Source: Frisingicoccus sp009929615 (GTDB taxonomy: Bacteria; Bacillota; Clostridia; Lachnospirales; Lachnospiraceae). From it: a stretch of 64,000 bases of DNA. The position numbers were made by a program, and so were the translations under genes. Below the pieces are notes generated by a model, which worked only from the letters and a program-made list of their open reading frames with translations, was not told the origin of the DNA and did no database searches. Where the stretch lies: the NCBI GenBank assembly GCA_028692275.1, contig JAQUXR010000008.1, positions 23,663 through 87,662 on the forward strand, written 5' to 3'. Positions 16,686-24,995 of this stretch are shown piece after piece. Within the stretch, counting starts at the first letter, position 1; the number at the start of each line of letters is the position of its first letter.

Positions 16686-18125
16686 TTATCCAAATATTAA
16701 TGTCTTAACCACAACCGGAATAACAAGACCATCCACTAATGGTTTTCCCATGTCTACAAAGTCATTCTGGTCCACCTGGACCGAATCAATACAAATCACA
16801 TCCCGGGGATGTCGGGTTTCAAGCCCCATCATCATCTGCCCTAAGGCCTTCGCCATATCACATTCCAATACGACAACCATCGGACTTCCCTCCGGAAGAA
16901 CATCATCGAGAACCGACACCAGACAGGCGGCTAGCCGCTTGACTTCCATATAGGATGGGTCCGGCTTTCCTTTCATCGCAAGAATCAGCTGCTGACTGTC
17001 ACTCTGACTCTGCATCCAGAGAAGCTTTTCTCTGAGTTCATCTTCAGCTCCGCCAAAGCAGGGTTCCTGCTCCTGGGCTGTTAACTTCAACACAGGAATA
17101 TTCTTTAAAGGAAAAACATCCCTGTTATATGTAATCGTGCTGCCCGATACGGATGTGGTATAACTTCCCGCACCCACCACCGTCGCACGAATGGTTTCCT
17201 TCGCTTCAATCACATGAAAATCCGAAAACAAACGGCTCTGGCGAATCACCTCACCGAGAACAATTCCCATATCTCCATATTTTGTCCATGGTCCTTCCGG
17301 TGAATGATAGATGCAGTCCGCCACACCTCCGGAAAAACATACCGCCCGAATAGGCTTCACATATTCAAATTCTGTGCTGCCCGGTGTCGTAATTCTTCTT
17401 AAAAGACTACTCATATCACCTTCAAGCCACTGCTGTAACAGCTTCGCCATAGCTTCTGAAATTCTTTGAAGTTTGTTATAATCTCCTTCTTCACCAATCT
17501 CAATAGAAATACCTTCTGCAGCAGCAATCTGTTTAACACTGTCGCTTATATATTCTATACATCCGCTGGCATCTATCTTAACCAGCCGTCCACCAATATC
17601 CAGACAGCCTTTACCTATGACCTCTCCTGAATCGAAAAGCACAGCATTCGTCGTGCCTCCGCCAATATCCAGATTCACAACAGTACACTGATTATCCACA
17701 GAATACTGTCTGGCCCCGCTGCCCTTTCCAGCAATGATAGCCTCCAAATCCGGTCCTGCTGTCGAAACAACAAATTCTCCGGCGAAATCACTAAGTTCCC
17801 GAAGCACAATCTCCGAGTTTTCTTTTCTGGCTGATTCCCCGGTAATAATAACCGCCCCTGTCTGGGTATCCGCCGGACCATAACCAGCCTTGGCAAATTC
17901 TCCGGCAACAATGTCTCTGACCTTCTTACCATCAATCATCACCCTGTTCTCTAAGGGGGTCATATAAATGTCGCTTTTGTAAACGACCTCTTTATCCACA
18001 ATAGCAATATGAGGCACAGCAAAATATCCGGCTGAATTTTTAAAGGTCAGCCGGCTGAAAATCACTTGTGTTGTTGAAGTTCCAATGTCTATTCCAACAC
18101 TTAATATCGTTGATTCGTCCTTCAT
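16686..18125 (-). CDS. eutA: Ethanolamine ammonia-lyase reactivating factor EutA
   Basis: The 479-residue protein belongs to the actin/Hsp70-fold EutA family. The phosphate-1 motif is VGIDIGTSTTQ (residues about 10-20) and the second phosphate loop is VNLDIGGGTTNAVLF. EutA uses ATP to release damaged cobalamin from inactivated EutBC. It is the first gene of the operon. The ATG follows AGGCG at a usable distance. The 156-base region upstream carries two promoter-like sequences and a pair of repeats (18135-18173). No B12 riboswitch is seen there, nor the paired hairpins used by EutV antitermination. Confidence 0.94.
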   Translation of the reverse strand: MKDESTILSVGIDIGTSTTQVIFSRLTFKNSAGYFAVPHIAIVDKEVVYKSDIYMTPLENRVMIDGKKVRDIVAGEFAKAGYGPADTQTGAVIITGESARKENSEIVLRELSDFAGEFVVSTAGPDLEAIIAGKGSGARQYSVDNQCTVVNLDIGGGTTNAVLFDSGEVIGKGCLDIGGRLVKIDASGCIEYISDSVKQIAAAEGISIEIGEEGDYNKLQRISEAMAKLLQQWLEGDMSSLLRRITTPGSTEFEYVKPIRAVCFSGGVADCIYHSPEGPWTKYGDMGIVLGEVIRQSRLFSDFHVIEAKETIRATVVGAGSYTTSVSGSTITYNRDVFPLKNIPVLKLTAQEQEPCFGGAEDELREKLLWMQSQSDSQQLILAMKGKPDPSYMEVKRLAACLVSVLDDVLPEGSPMVVVLECDMAKALGQMMMGLETRHPRDVICIDSVQVDQNDFVDMGKPLVDGLVIPVVVKTLIFG

Positions 18126-18134
18126 CTTCGCCTC

Positions 18135-18173
18135 ACATTTTTGTACAAAAAATACTATTTATAACATTTTTGT
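18135..18173. repeat. Paired ACATTTTTGT boxes and 14-bp palindrome before eutA
   Basis: ACATTTTTGT occurs at 18135-18144 and 18164-18173, 29 bases apart. The first copy is part of the perfect palindrome TTTTTGTACAAAAA (18138-18151), and the second is followed by CAAAAA. The boxes lie between promoter P1 and the eutA ribosome site and cover promoter P2, a place suited to a regulator. The binding protein is unknown. Confidence 0.45.
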
Positions 18174-18176
18174 CAA
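18149..18176 (-). promoter_or_regulatory. Promoter P2 of the eut operon
   Basis: On the minus strand TTGACA (18171-18176) and TATTTT (18149-18154) are 16 bases apart, with the eutA ATG about 24 bases below the -10. The -35 is perfect and the -10 is weak. It overlaps the repeat boxes. Confidence 0.45.
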
Positions 18177-18210
18177 AAACTTCTAAATATGATTTCGTTT
18201 TAATGTCAAT

Positions 18211-18239
18211 ATTATACTATATAACCGAAATACATGCAA
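18211..18239 (-). promoter_or_regulatory. Promoter P1 of the eut operon
   Basis: On the minus strand TTGCAT (18234-18239) and a perfect TATAAT (18211-18216) are 17 bases apart. A transcript from here would carry a leader of about 80 bases before eutA. Confidence 0.55.
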
Positions 18240-18254
18240 CCACATAGCGGAAAG

Positions 18255-18283
18255 GATTTTACATTTCGACATTATGTAAAATC
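18255..18283. repeat. 10-bp perfect inverted repeat between C39-like gene and eut promoter
   Basis: GATTTTACAT and ATGTAAAATC are exact inverted copies around a 9-base spacer. The right arm includes two bases of the stop codon of the C39-like gene. There is no clear T-run after the stem on the minus strand, so it is a poor terminator; it could be a weak terminator or an operator upstream of eut promoter P1. Confidence 0.5.
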
Positions 18284-18902
18284 ATATAAAATACTCAATC
18301 GTACCTTCCTGAGTGAGTTTTCTCGCTTCATTAAACAGCAAAACAGCCTCCCTGTCTTCCCAGGGTCCAAAGGCATAATCCTCCCAGGTTTCACGATTAA
18401 AATAATACCTCGGAATCACCCGGTTATGTGAAAAACATAAGCCCTTTAAAACAATAATATCCTTATTATTAAGGTCTTCTTCCTCATAATAAGGGTCAAA
18501 AACACGCATTCCTGCCTCTTCTTCACCGGTTATAAGCACATAGTGTCCGCCTTCCAGCAGCACCCGGACCACCGCAACACCGCCTCGGGCAAGGGCATCA
18601 TCTATTCGACTTTCTTCCCCCAGAAATACACTCTTTCCTGAGAGATACTGGCTGGATATAGGCTGATGCCCAATATTTCCGTAACTGTTCAGCCAGTTGC
18701 TTAAAAACATCATTGCCGCACTGGAGGTTCCCCGCTTGCCCATGATTCCCTCAGAACCATAGGTATCCAGACTATAGAGCATAATATTCTTTATAACTTC
18801 CGGAGAAATCTCCTCTCTGGAAAATAAATAGCTGACTGCATTCAGCATTGTAGTTGGCCCACAGTCATATTCGGATAATTGATACCGCAGTGGATTTCTC
18901 AT
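18282..18902 (-). CDS. C39-like papain-fold cysteine peptidase family protein
   Basis: The 206-residue soluble protein begins with YDCGPTTMLNAVSYL, giving the C39-type Cys at residue 14. GGHYVLITG supplies the His and VFDPY the Asp, completing a papain-like triad. There is no signal peptide or transmembrane helix, so it is not the bacteriocin-exporter type. It lies 11 bases after a class II glutamine amidotransferase and is probably cotranscribed with it. Substrate and role are unknown. The ATG follows AGGAGGG. Confidence 0.75.
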   Translation of the reverse strand: MRNPLRYQLSEYDCGPTTMLNAVSYLFSREEISPEVIKNIMLYSLDTYGSEGIMGKRGTSSAAMMFLSNWLNSYGNIGHQPISSQYLSGKSVFLGEESRIDDALARGGVAVVRVLLEGGHYVLITGEEEAGMRVFDPYYEEEDLNNKDIIVLKGLCFSHNRVIPRYYFNRETWEDYAFGPWEDREAVLLFNEARKLTQEGTIEYFI

Positions 18903-18913
18903 TTGAATCCCTC

Positions 18914-19687
18914 CTATAGATTTGAAAAAATCTGATACAAATATTTCAGGTTCTCCTCCGTATCCACATAAACATTCCCGTGGTCTGTCCCCAAAAACAT
19001 CTGCTCCCCATCCTTATAAGCCAACAGTCTGGTAAAGGGCACCGGCTGCCAGCCTTCTTCACTTAAAGGCTGGGTCGAAAAAGTCACCCTTTCCCCAGTC
19101 TGAAGAAAGTAAAGGGATTTTGCATAATTCGTATGGATATACATCAATTCCCCATCATATATAAGAATATTTAACTTATTACCTTTAGACATAGATACAA
19201 AGATATCATCCATCAGGCGAAAACGCTCGTCTGCATTCAGTTCTCTCTTTGCTGATGCTTCTGCCCGGTTCATCTGCTCTGTAATATAAAGCAGAATCCG
19301 TTCACTGTCTGTATCCCCGGTCTGAATAGCCACATATTTATCCAGGGGCTTATATCCAAAAATAGTACCATTATGAACCAGCGTCCACCGTCTGCCTGAA
19401 TTTGCTTTCATCGTGTAGGGATGGCAGTTCACATACTCTACATTACCAATGGTCGCATACCGGATGTGGGCCAGAGCATTTCTGCCTATAACAGGTGTTT
19501 TAAGACGTTCTTTAAGATAATCGCTCTTTATGGCCTCCATGGGCTCCTTCTCTATGGAAGCTTCACTGCCTTCCAGCAGTGCCAGTCCCCACCCATGAGG
19601 ATGTTTATGACTATGACTGTAAAACTCCTTCAAATAATCATTAAGTTCACAGTATTTTTTTGAACAGCTTCCAAATATTTCGCACAT
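18914..19687 (-). CDS. Class II glutamine amidotransferase (YafJ-like)
   Basis: I start at the ATG at 19687, which follows AAGGAG and gives MCEIFG, putting the catalytic Cys at position 2 as required for an N-terminal nucleophile hydrolase; the open frame extends 11 codons upstream. The 257-residue product has HPHGWGLAL, NALAHIRYATIGN and LVHNGTIFGY, the glutaminase-site motifs. No synthase domain follows, as in YafJ-type proteins, whose ammonia acceptor is unknown. It pairs with the C39-like protein downstream. The terminator at 19734-19774 separates it from cysK. Confidence 0.88.
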   Translation of the reverse strand: MCEIFGSCSKKYCELNDYLKEFYSHSHKHPHGWGLALLEGSEASIEKEPMEAIKSDYLKERLKTPVIGRNALAHIRYATIGNVEYVNCHPYTMKANSGRRWTLVHNGTIFGYKPLDKYVAIQTGDTDSERILLYITEQMNRAEASAKRELNADERFRLMDDIFVSMSKGNKLNILIYDGELMYIHTNYAKSLYFLQTGERVTFSTQPLSEEGWQPVPFTRLLAYKDGEQMFLGTDHGNVYVDTEENLKYLYQIFSNL

Positions 19688-19733
19688 AGGATTCTCCTTT
19701 TGTCTAAGTATACCACACATTGATAAATCAATA

Positions 19734-19774
19734 AAACCGGAGATTTAAGTGATATCCACTCAAGTCTCCGGTTT
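19734..19774. terminator. Rho-independent terminator of cysK
   Basis: AAACCGGAGA pairs with TCTCCGGTTT, a 10-bp stem with partly paired inner arms (AAGTG/CACTC). On the minus strand it is followed by TTATTGATTT. It sits 4 bases past the cysK stop. Confidence 0.8.
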
Positions 19775-19778
19775 AACT

Positions 19779-20711
19779 TTATTCTGAAAATAATGGTGTT
19801 GAATAATATCTATCGCCTGTATCCGGAAGGAGGGCTACTATGGTTTTGCCTTTATTTTCCGGACGTTTTGCCAGTTGAATAGCTGCATGCAGTGCGGCAC
19901 CGGAGGAAATTCCAACGAGCACGCCTTCGTGTTTTGCAATGAGCTTTCCTGTTACAAAAGCATCATCATTTTCTATAGTAATAATTTCATCATAAATCTT
20001 TGTATTTAAGACATCCGGCACAAATCCTGCACCGATACCCTGAATCTTATGTGGTCCGCCTTTTCCTTCAGAAAGTACTGGCGAACTTGCCGGCTCCATA
20101 GCCACAATCTTCACATCCGGATTCTTGGATTTTAAATACTCTCCAATACCTGTCAATGTACCGCCTGTACCGACACCGGCAACAAAAACATCTACGTTAC
20201 CCTCGGTATCATTCCAAATCTCAGGTCCGGTTGTTGCTTTATGCATTGCCGGATTCGCCGGATTTACGAACTGACCGGGTACGAAGCTGTTTGGAATCTC
20301 TTTTGCCAGTTCATCCGCTTTTTCAATGGCGCCTTTCATGCCCTTCGCGCCTTCTGTGAGAACAATTTCTGCACCGTAAGCTTTTAAAATATTTCTTCTC
20401 TCAATGCTCATGGTTTCAGGCATAGTTAAAATAATCCGATATCCTTTCACCGCTGCTATAGATGCCAGTCCGATACCTGTATTTCCTGAGGTTGGCTCAA
20501 TAATAACAGAGCCCTCTTTTAAAATCCCCTTCGCCTCAGCATCTTCAATCATGGCTTTGGCAATTCTGTCTTTGACACTTCCTGCCGGATTAAAATACTC
20601 TAACTTTACAAGAACTCTTGCTTCAAGTCCCAAGGCTTTTTCAATATTCGTAACTTCAACCAATGGTGTGTTTCCAATTAACTCCAATGCACTCTTATAA
20701 ATCTTTCCCAT
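19779..20711 (-). CDS. cysK: Cysteine synthase A (O-acetylserine sulfhydrylase)
   Basis: The 310-residue PLP enzyme has the Lys in PAGSVKDRIAKAMI, the substrate loop EPTSGNTGIGLA and the phosphate-binding GTGGTLTGIGEYL. It makes cysteine from O-acetylserine and sulfide. Its length and order of motifs are standard for CysK. It has its own consensus promoter at 20763-20791 and a terminator, so it is a single-gene unit. The ATG follows AAAGGAG. Confidence 0.95.
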   Translation of the reverse strand: MGKIYKSALELIGNTPLVEVTNIEKALGLEARVLVKLEYFNPAGSVKDRIAKAMIEDAEAKGILKEGSVIIEPTSGNTGIGLASIAAVKGYRIILTMPETMSIERRNILKAYGAEIVLTEGAKGMKGAIEKADELAKEIPNSFVPGQFVNPANPAMHKATTGPEIWNDTEGNVDVFVAGVGTGGTLTGIGEYLKSKNPDVKIVAMEPASSPVLSEGKGGPHKIQGIGAGFVPDVLNTKIYDEIITIENDDAFVTGKLIAKHEGVLVGISSGAALHAAIQLAKRPENKGKTIVALLPDTGDRYYSTPLFSE

Positions 20712-20762
20712 ATCTTTTCTCCTTTATTCCTACCGATTTACTATGATTATCTGTTGTTTTGT

Positions 20763-20791
20763 ATTATACTCAGCTATTTCCTATTTGTCAA
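20763..20791 (-). promoter_or_regulatory. Promoter of cysK
   Basis: On the minus strand TTGACA (20786-20791) and TATAAT (20763-20768) are 17 bases apart, a perfect sigma-A consensus. TAGGAA occurs in the spacer and TAGGAATAA in the leader, which may be a regulator site; this was not resolved. Confidence 0.75.
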
Positions 20792-20798
20792 GTAGGTT

Positions 20799-22412
20799 TT
20801 AGGGGATTTGTCGAATTTTTTCTCTGAGTGGCAAAACCATCGGTGGAGATACGGACAATTCATCCATTCCCATATTTATAAATGTTTCTGTTAAACTCAA
20901 ATCTGCACCCAGTTCTCCACATATGCCTACCCATATGCCCGCCTTATGTGCATTGTCGGCAACCAGCTGAAGTAATCGCAAAATCGCCGGATGATGAGGG
21001 TCAAAGAAATTATCGAGTTTTGTATTCTGACGGTCAATGGCCAGCGTATACTGGGATAAATCATTGGTTCCAATACTGAAAAAGTCCACTTCCTCTGCCA
21101 GCAAGTCGCTGATAACTGCTGCCGCCGGTGTTTCAATCATGATGCCCTCTTCCACATCGCCAAAGGAAACCCCTGCCTGTCTGAGTTCTTCCCGTACTTC
21201 AGCCGAAATCTCTTTAATGCGTCGAACCTCTTCTACAGAAATAATCATCGGATACATAATGGCAATATTTCCATAGGCACTGGCACGAAATAGAGCACGC
21301 AGCTGGGTTTTGAAAATGTCTTCCCGATCCAGACAGATACGAATTGCCCGATAACCCATAGCCGGATTCTCTTCTTTTTCTATATTAAAATAATCAATCT
21401 GTTTATCTGCACCAATATCCAGGGTTCGGATAATGACCTGCTTACCTGCCATTGTTTCTGCCACCGTCTTATAGATATGGAACTGTTCCTCCTCTGTCGG
21501 ATAATGGTCCTTCTCTAAATATAGGAACTCGCTCCGAAAAAGACCGATACCGCCCGCATCATTTTGAAGGGCTGTCATCACATCAGATACATTACCCACG
21601 TTGGCATAGACCTTCACCTTTTTTCCGCTCCCGGTAATATTATCCTTGCCCCTTAATTCCTGAAGAAGTTTACGCTTATTTGCCTCTTCCTGGCATCTAG
21701 CCTGCATCTTCTCCAGAAAATCCGGTTCCGGTTCAATATAAAGACAGCCGGAAAACCCATCCAAAACCGCCATTTTCCCGTCGCAGTCCTCCGGAAAATC
21801 CAATCCAATCACTGCCGGAATATTCATAGTTCTTGCCAGAATCGCTGTATGGGAGTTGGCCGAACCATGTCGGGTTACAAAAGCCAGAATCTTTGATTTA
21901 TCAAGCTGTACCGTTTCACTCGGTGCCAGGTCATCCGCCGCCAGAATAACGGAGGCATTCCGTTGAACACTGCTTTGACCCTGACCACTTAAAACAGATA
22001 TCATCCTGTCCGATACATCTTTAATATCTGCTGCCCTTGCTTTCATATAATCGTTATCCATGGACTCAAAAAGAGTGGCAAAATTATCACTGGTCATAGC
22101 TACCGCATATTCTGCATTGACGTTCTGAGTCCGTATCATGTTGGTAATAGAATCCACAAAATCCAAATCTGCCAGCATCAACTGATGTACATGAAAAATC
22201 ATAGCATCGGATTCACCTACTTCTGCCTGTGCTTTTTCATAAAGGACCTGAAGCTGTCTGACCGTTTCTTCACTGGCCTTTTCATAACGTCGAACTTCCT
22301 CTTCTGCATCACCGATATGCCTTCGCACGACTTTATTATCCTTTTTCTTAAGGACCTCAATCGGTCCTATAGCAATCCCGCCAAAAACGGATTTTCCTTC
22401 AATCTTTACCAT
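20799..22412 (-). CDS. ptsI: Phosphoenolpyruvate-protein phosphotransferase (PTS enzyme I)
   Basis: The 537-residue protein has the phospho-histidine segment TRHGSANSHTAILART, the PEP-binding IGLFRSEFLYL, and MIETPAAAV and GICGELGAD in the C-terminal barrel. Enzyme I moves phosphate from PEP to HPr, the first step of sugar uptake by the PTS. It is slightly shorter than many homologues (about 570) but has all blocks. It lies 12 bases after truA, so the two are probably cotranscribed. No HPr gene is adjacent. The ATG follows AAGGAGG. Confidence 0.94.
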   Translation of the reverse strand: MVKIEGKSVFGGIAIGPIEVLKKKDNKVVRRHIGDAEEEVRRYEKASEETVRQLQVLYEKAQAEVGESDAMIFHVHQLMLADLDFVDSITNMIRTQNVNAEYAVAMTSDNFATLFESMDNDYMKARAADIKDVSDRMISVLSGQGQSSVQRNASVILAADDLAPSETVQLDKSKILAFVTRHGSANSHTAILARTMNIPAVIGLDFPEDCDGKMAVLDGFSGCLYIEPEPDFLEKMQARCQEEANKRKLLQELRGKDNITGSGKKVKVYANVGNVSDVMTALQNDAGGIGLFRSEFLYLEKDHYPTEEEQFHIYKTVAETMAGKQVIIRTLDIGADKQIDYFNIEKEENPAMGYRAIRICLDREDIFKTQLRALFRASAYGNIAIMYPMIISVEEVRRIKEISAEVREELRQAGVSFGDVEEGIMIETPAAAVISDLLAEEVDFFSIGTNDLSQYTLAIDRQNTKLDNFFDPHHPAILRLLQLVADNAHKAGIWVGICGELGADLSLTETFINMGMDELSVSPPMVLPLREKIRQIP

Positions 22413-22424
22413 CGTTTATCCTCC

Positions 22425-23174
22425 TTATGAGTAACAAACCTCGTCCAAAAACAGTCCCTGAGGCGGCAGCGTGATGCCGGCCTTTTCCCGGTCCTTTGTC
22501 CGAAATACTTCATTAATCGAATCTATTTCTCTATCTCCGGTACCTATTTCCACAAGAGTTCCTGCCATAATACGTACCATATGATATAAGAAGCCGTTAC
22601 CATCAAAAATCAAATCAATTTCCCTGTCCTTTACTTCAATCTCTATGCTGTTTACCGTGCGAATCGTTGATTTATTCGTCTTTTTCACCGATGAAAAACC
22701 GATAAAATCATGTTCTCCCACCATTAAATCTGCTGCCTGTCTCATCAGTGTAAGGTCCAGTTTGTCAAAACAGTACCAGGTGTACTTTCGGTCAAAAACA
22801 CAAGGCACATCCCCTGTAGCAATGCGATACACATATTTTTTTGACTTGGCATTTAACCGGCTGTGAAATCTTTCAGGCACATCTGATACATAGAGTACCC
22901 CAATATCCTGTGGCAGATACCGATTCAGATAATATTTCATCTCCCAGCATTTCATTTCACTGTCTGTATGGAAATTGGCCACCTGGCCCCGAGCATGGAC
23001 GCCCGCATCGGTACGTCCTGAACCGATAAGCTCTATCGGTTCTTCACACATCTTTGTAAGAACTTCCTCTAATTTCCCCTGAATGGTTGTTCCTGTATTT
23101 TTTTTACCCAGACGCTGCCATCCATCATAGCGTCCTCCATCATACTCCATAAGTAATTGAATATTTCTCTTCAT
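22425..23174 (-). CDS. truA: tRNA pseudouridine(38-40) synthase
   Basis: The 249-residue protein has the catalytic Asp in GSGRTDAGVHARGQVANF, and the N-terminal YDGGRYDGWQ. GNGFLYHMVRIMAGTLVEIG is the conserved C-terminal block. TruA converts U38-40 of tRNA anticodon arms to pseudouridine. The gap to the upstream terminator is only about 40 bases and has no strong promoter, so expression may rely on read-through or on a weak promoter there. ptsI follows directly. Confidence 0.95.
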   Translation of the reverse strand: MKRNIQLLMEYDGGRYDGWQRLGKKNTGTTIQGKLEEVLTKMCEEPIELIGSGRTDAGVHARGQVANFHTDSEMKCWEMKYYLNRYLPQDIGVLYVSDVPERFHSRLNAKSKKYVYRIATGDVPCVFDRKYTWYCFDKLDLTLMRQAADLMVGEHDFIGFSSVKKTNKSTIRTVNSIEIEVKDREIDLIFDGNGFLYHMVRIMAGTLVEIGTGDREIDSINEVFRTKDREKAGITLPPQGLFLDEVCYS

Positions 23175-23210
23175 GATTTTCCCCTATTCTATTTTCTTCT
23201 ATCCTAACAA

Positions 23211-23248
23211 AAAGAGCAGGGTATGTCTATATTATGCAACATCCCTGC
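23211..23248 (-). terminator. Rho-independent terminator of the dpp/opp operon
   Basis: GCAGGG (23216-23221) pairs with CCCTGC (23243-23248), extended by GTATG/CAT. On the minus strand the stem is followed by TCTTTTTG. It lies 11 bases past the stop of the ATPase gene. Confidence 0.7.
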
Positions 23249-23258
23249 CCCAAATTAT

Positions 23259-24986
23259 TTATTGATATTTAAAACATTTTACCCAGTGTGGGTGTTCTTC
23301 ATCCGCACCTATATTGATGCGTTCCGGCCGCTTTGTGTTGCAAACAGAACTTCTGGCTGTACATCTCTGATAGAAAGGACATCCTTCTCCCGACGCATCT
23401 TCCCTGCTCTGTTCCACATCTGTAATCTTCTGCTGCTTGCGTTCATCCGTTAAAATGGAATGGAACAGCAGCTGTGTATATGGATGTTTCGGGTCTTCAT
23501 AAATCTCATCAACTTCTGCTTCTTCAACAATCTCGCCGAGATACATAACGATAACCCGGTTACAAAAATGCCGAACGATATTTAAGTCATGGGATATAAA
23601 AAGGTAAGTGAGCTGATGGGTTCGATGTAAGTCCAACAGCAGATTCAGCACCTGGGACTGGACCGTTACATCCAATGCCGATACGGGTTCATCAGCCACA
23701 ATAAACTTGGAATTTAAGATTAATGCCCCGCCAATACTAATTCTCTGGCGCTGTCCTCCGGACAATTCACTCGGATATCTGTCTGCATAAGACGCATCCA
23801 AACCAACCTGTTCAAGCATTTGCTCTACCATAGCCTTACGCTTTGCTTTATCTCCAACCCCATGAACTTTTAGAGGTTCTTCCAGAATCCATCCAATCTT
23901 CTTCATTGGATTTAAAGAACTGTAAGGGTCCTGAAAAATCAGCTGCGGGTGTTTTTCCCTAATATCCAAAGTTCCTGTATAATTCTTATTCAAACCTACA
24001 ATACATTTGGCAAGAGTAGATTTACCGCAGCCTGATTCTCCAACCAGACCTAAAATCTCTCCGCGTTTAATATAAAAATCCACATTCTGAAGAACGTGTT
24101 TATTCTCTTTCTTTCCAAACATTCCCCGGGCTTTGACCGAATAATAGGCATTCAGATTTTCCGCCTTCATGACAATCTCATCTTCTCTTGTGTCTTCCAA
24201 ATTTCTTGGAATGGCTGCAATCAAATGCTTTGTATAATCATGCTTTGGATGATAAAGAACATCCTCCGTATAACCTGTTTCCACAATTTTTCCCTGATAC
24301 ATGACAATAACCTTCTGACAGATTTCCTTGACCACGTTTAAATCATGGGAAATAAATAAAATGGATGTATTCGCTTCCGCATGGATTTTCCTGAGAAGCT
24401 GCAGAATCTGAGCCTGTACGGTCACATCCAATGCCGTTGTCGGCTCATCGGCAATGAGCAGTTTCGGCCAGCAAATCATAGCCATGGCAATCATAACACG
24501 CTGCCTCATACCACCGGATAACTGGTGTGGATATTTCTCACAAAGCTCTTCCGGCTTCGGCAAACCTACATTCGCAAGTATCTCTACCGTCCGGCGATGA
24601 ATTTCTTCATCGGGCATCGACGAATGAATCTTCAGGCTCTCACCAACCTGCCAGCCAATCTTTTTCACCGGATTCAGAGAAGTCATAGGCTCCTGAAAAA
24701 CCATGGACATGTCATTTCCTTGAATCTGCGCCAGGTCCTCATCACTCATCTTCAGCAGGTCTTTTCCATTAAAAAGAATTTCCCCGCTCTGAATGGTGGC
24801 TTCCGGCTTTTCAAGGCCCATAATCGTCTGAACCGTCATACTTTTTCCGGAACCGGATTCTCCAACAATACCGATGATTTCACCGCTTCGAAGGGTAAAG
24901 CTTACGTTATCTACCACTGTATGCATCCCATTTTCTTCCGGAAAGCCAATGGTTAAATTTTTTACTTCTAAAAGTTTGTCACCCAT
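23259..24986 (-). CDS. Peptide ABC transporter ATPase, DppD-DppF fusion
   Basis: The 575-residue protein contains two full ABC cassettes. The first (about 1-265) has GESGSGKS, the signature LSGGMRQR and LLIADEPTTALD. The second (about 280-540) has GESGCGKS, LSGGQRQR and FIVADEPVSALD. The end carries CPFYQRC and HWVKCF, the C-terminal oligopeptide/dipeptide transporter domain with Cys residues. It powers peptide uptake by the permeases encoded upstream. Fusion of the two usual subunits occurs in GsiA/YejF-like systems. It lies 9 bases after the DppC-type gene. Confidence 0.93.
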   Translation of the reverse strand: MGDKLLEVKNLTIGFPEENGMHTVVDNVSFTLRSGEIIGIVGESGSGKSMTVQTIMGLEKPEATIQSGEILFNGKDLLKMSDEDLAQIQGNDMSMVFQEPMTSLNPVKKIGWQVGESLKIHSSMPDEEIHRRTVEILANVGLPKPEELCEKYPHQLSGGMRQRVMIAMAMICWPKLLIADEPTTALDVTVQAQILQLLRKIHAEANTSILFISHDLNVVKEICQKVIVMYQGKIVETGYTEDVLYHPKHDYTKHLIAAIPRNLEDTREDEIVMKAENLNAYYSVKARGMFGKKENKHVLQNVDFYIKRGEILGLVGESGCGKSTLAKCIVGLNKNYTGTLDIREKHPQLIFQDPYSSLNPMKKIGWILEEPLKVHGVGDKAKRKAMVEQMLEQVGLDASYADRYPSELSGGQRQRISIGGALILNSKFIVADEPVSALDVTVQSQVLNLLLDLHRTHQLTYLFISHDLNIVRHFCNRVIVMYLGEIVEEAEVDEIYEDPKHPYTQLLFHSILTDERKQQKITDVEQSREDASGEGCPFYQRCTARSSVCNTKRPERINIGADEEHPHWVKCFKYQ

Positions 24987-24995
24987 TGCGTTCTC

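Noticed and set aside
7065..18125. Propanediol (pdu) operon
   Set aside because: PduS/PduT/PduL-like genes are present, but the lyase is EutBC and diol dehydratase subunits are absent.
18126..18281. Cobalamin riboswitch or EutV antiterminator hairpins before eutA
   Set aside because: The region is too short and AT-rich and lacks the B12-box; no terminator-overlapping hairpin pair is seen.
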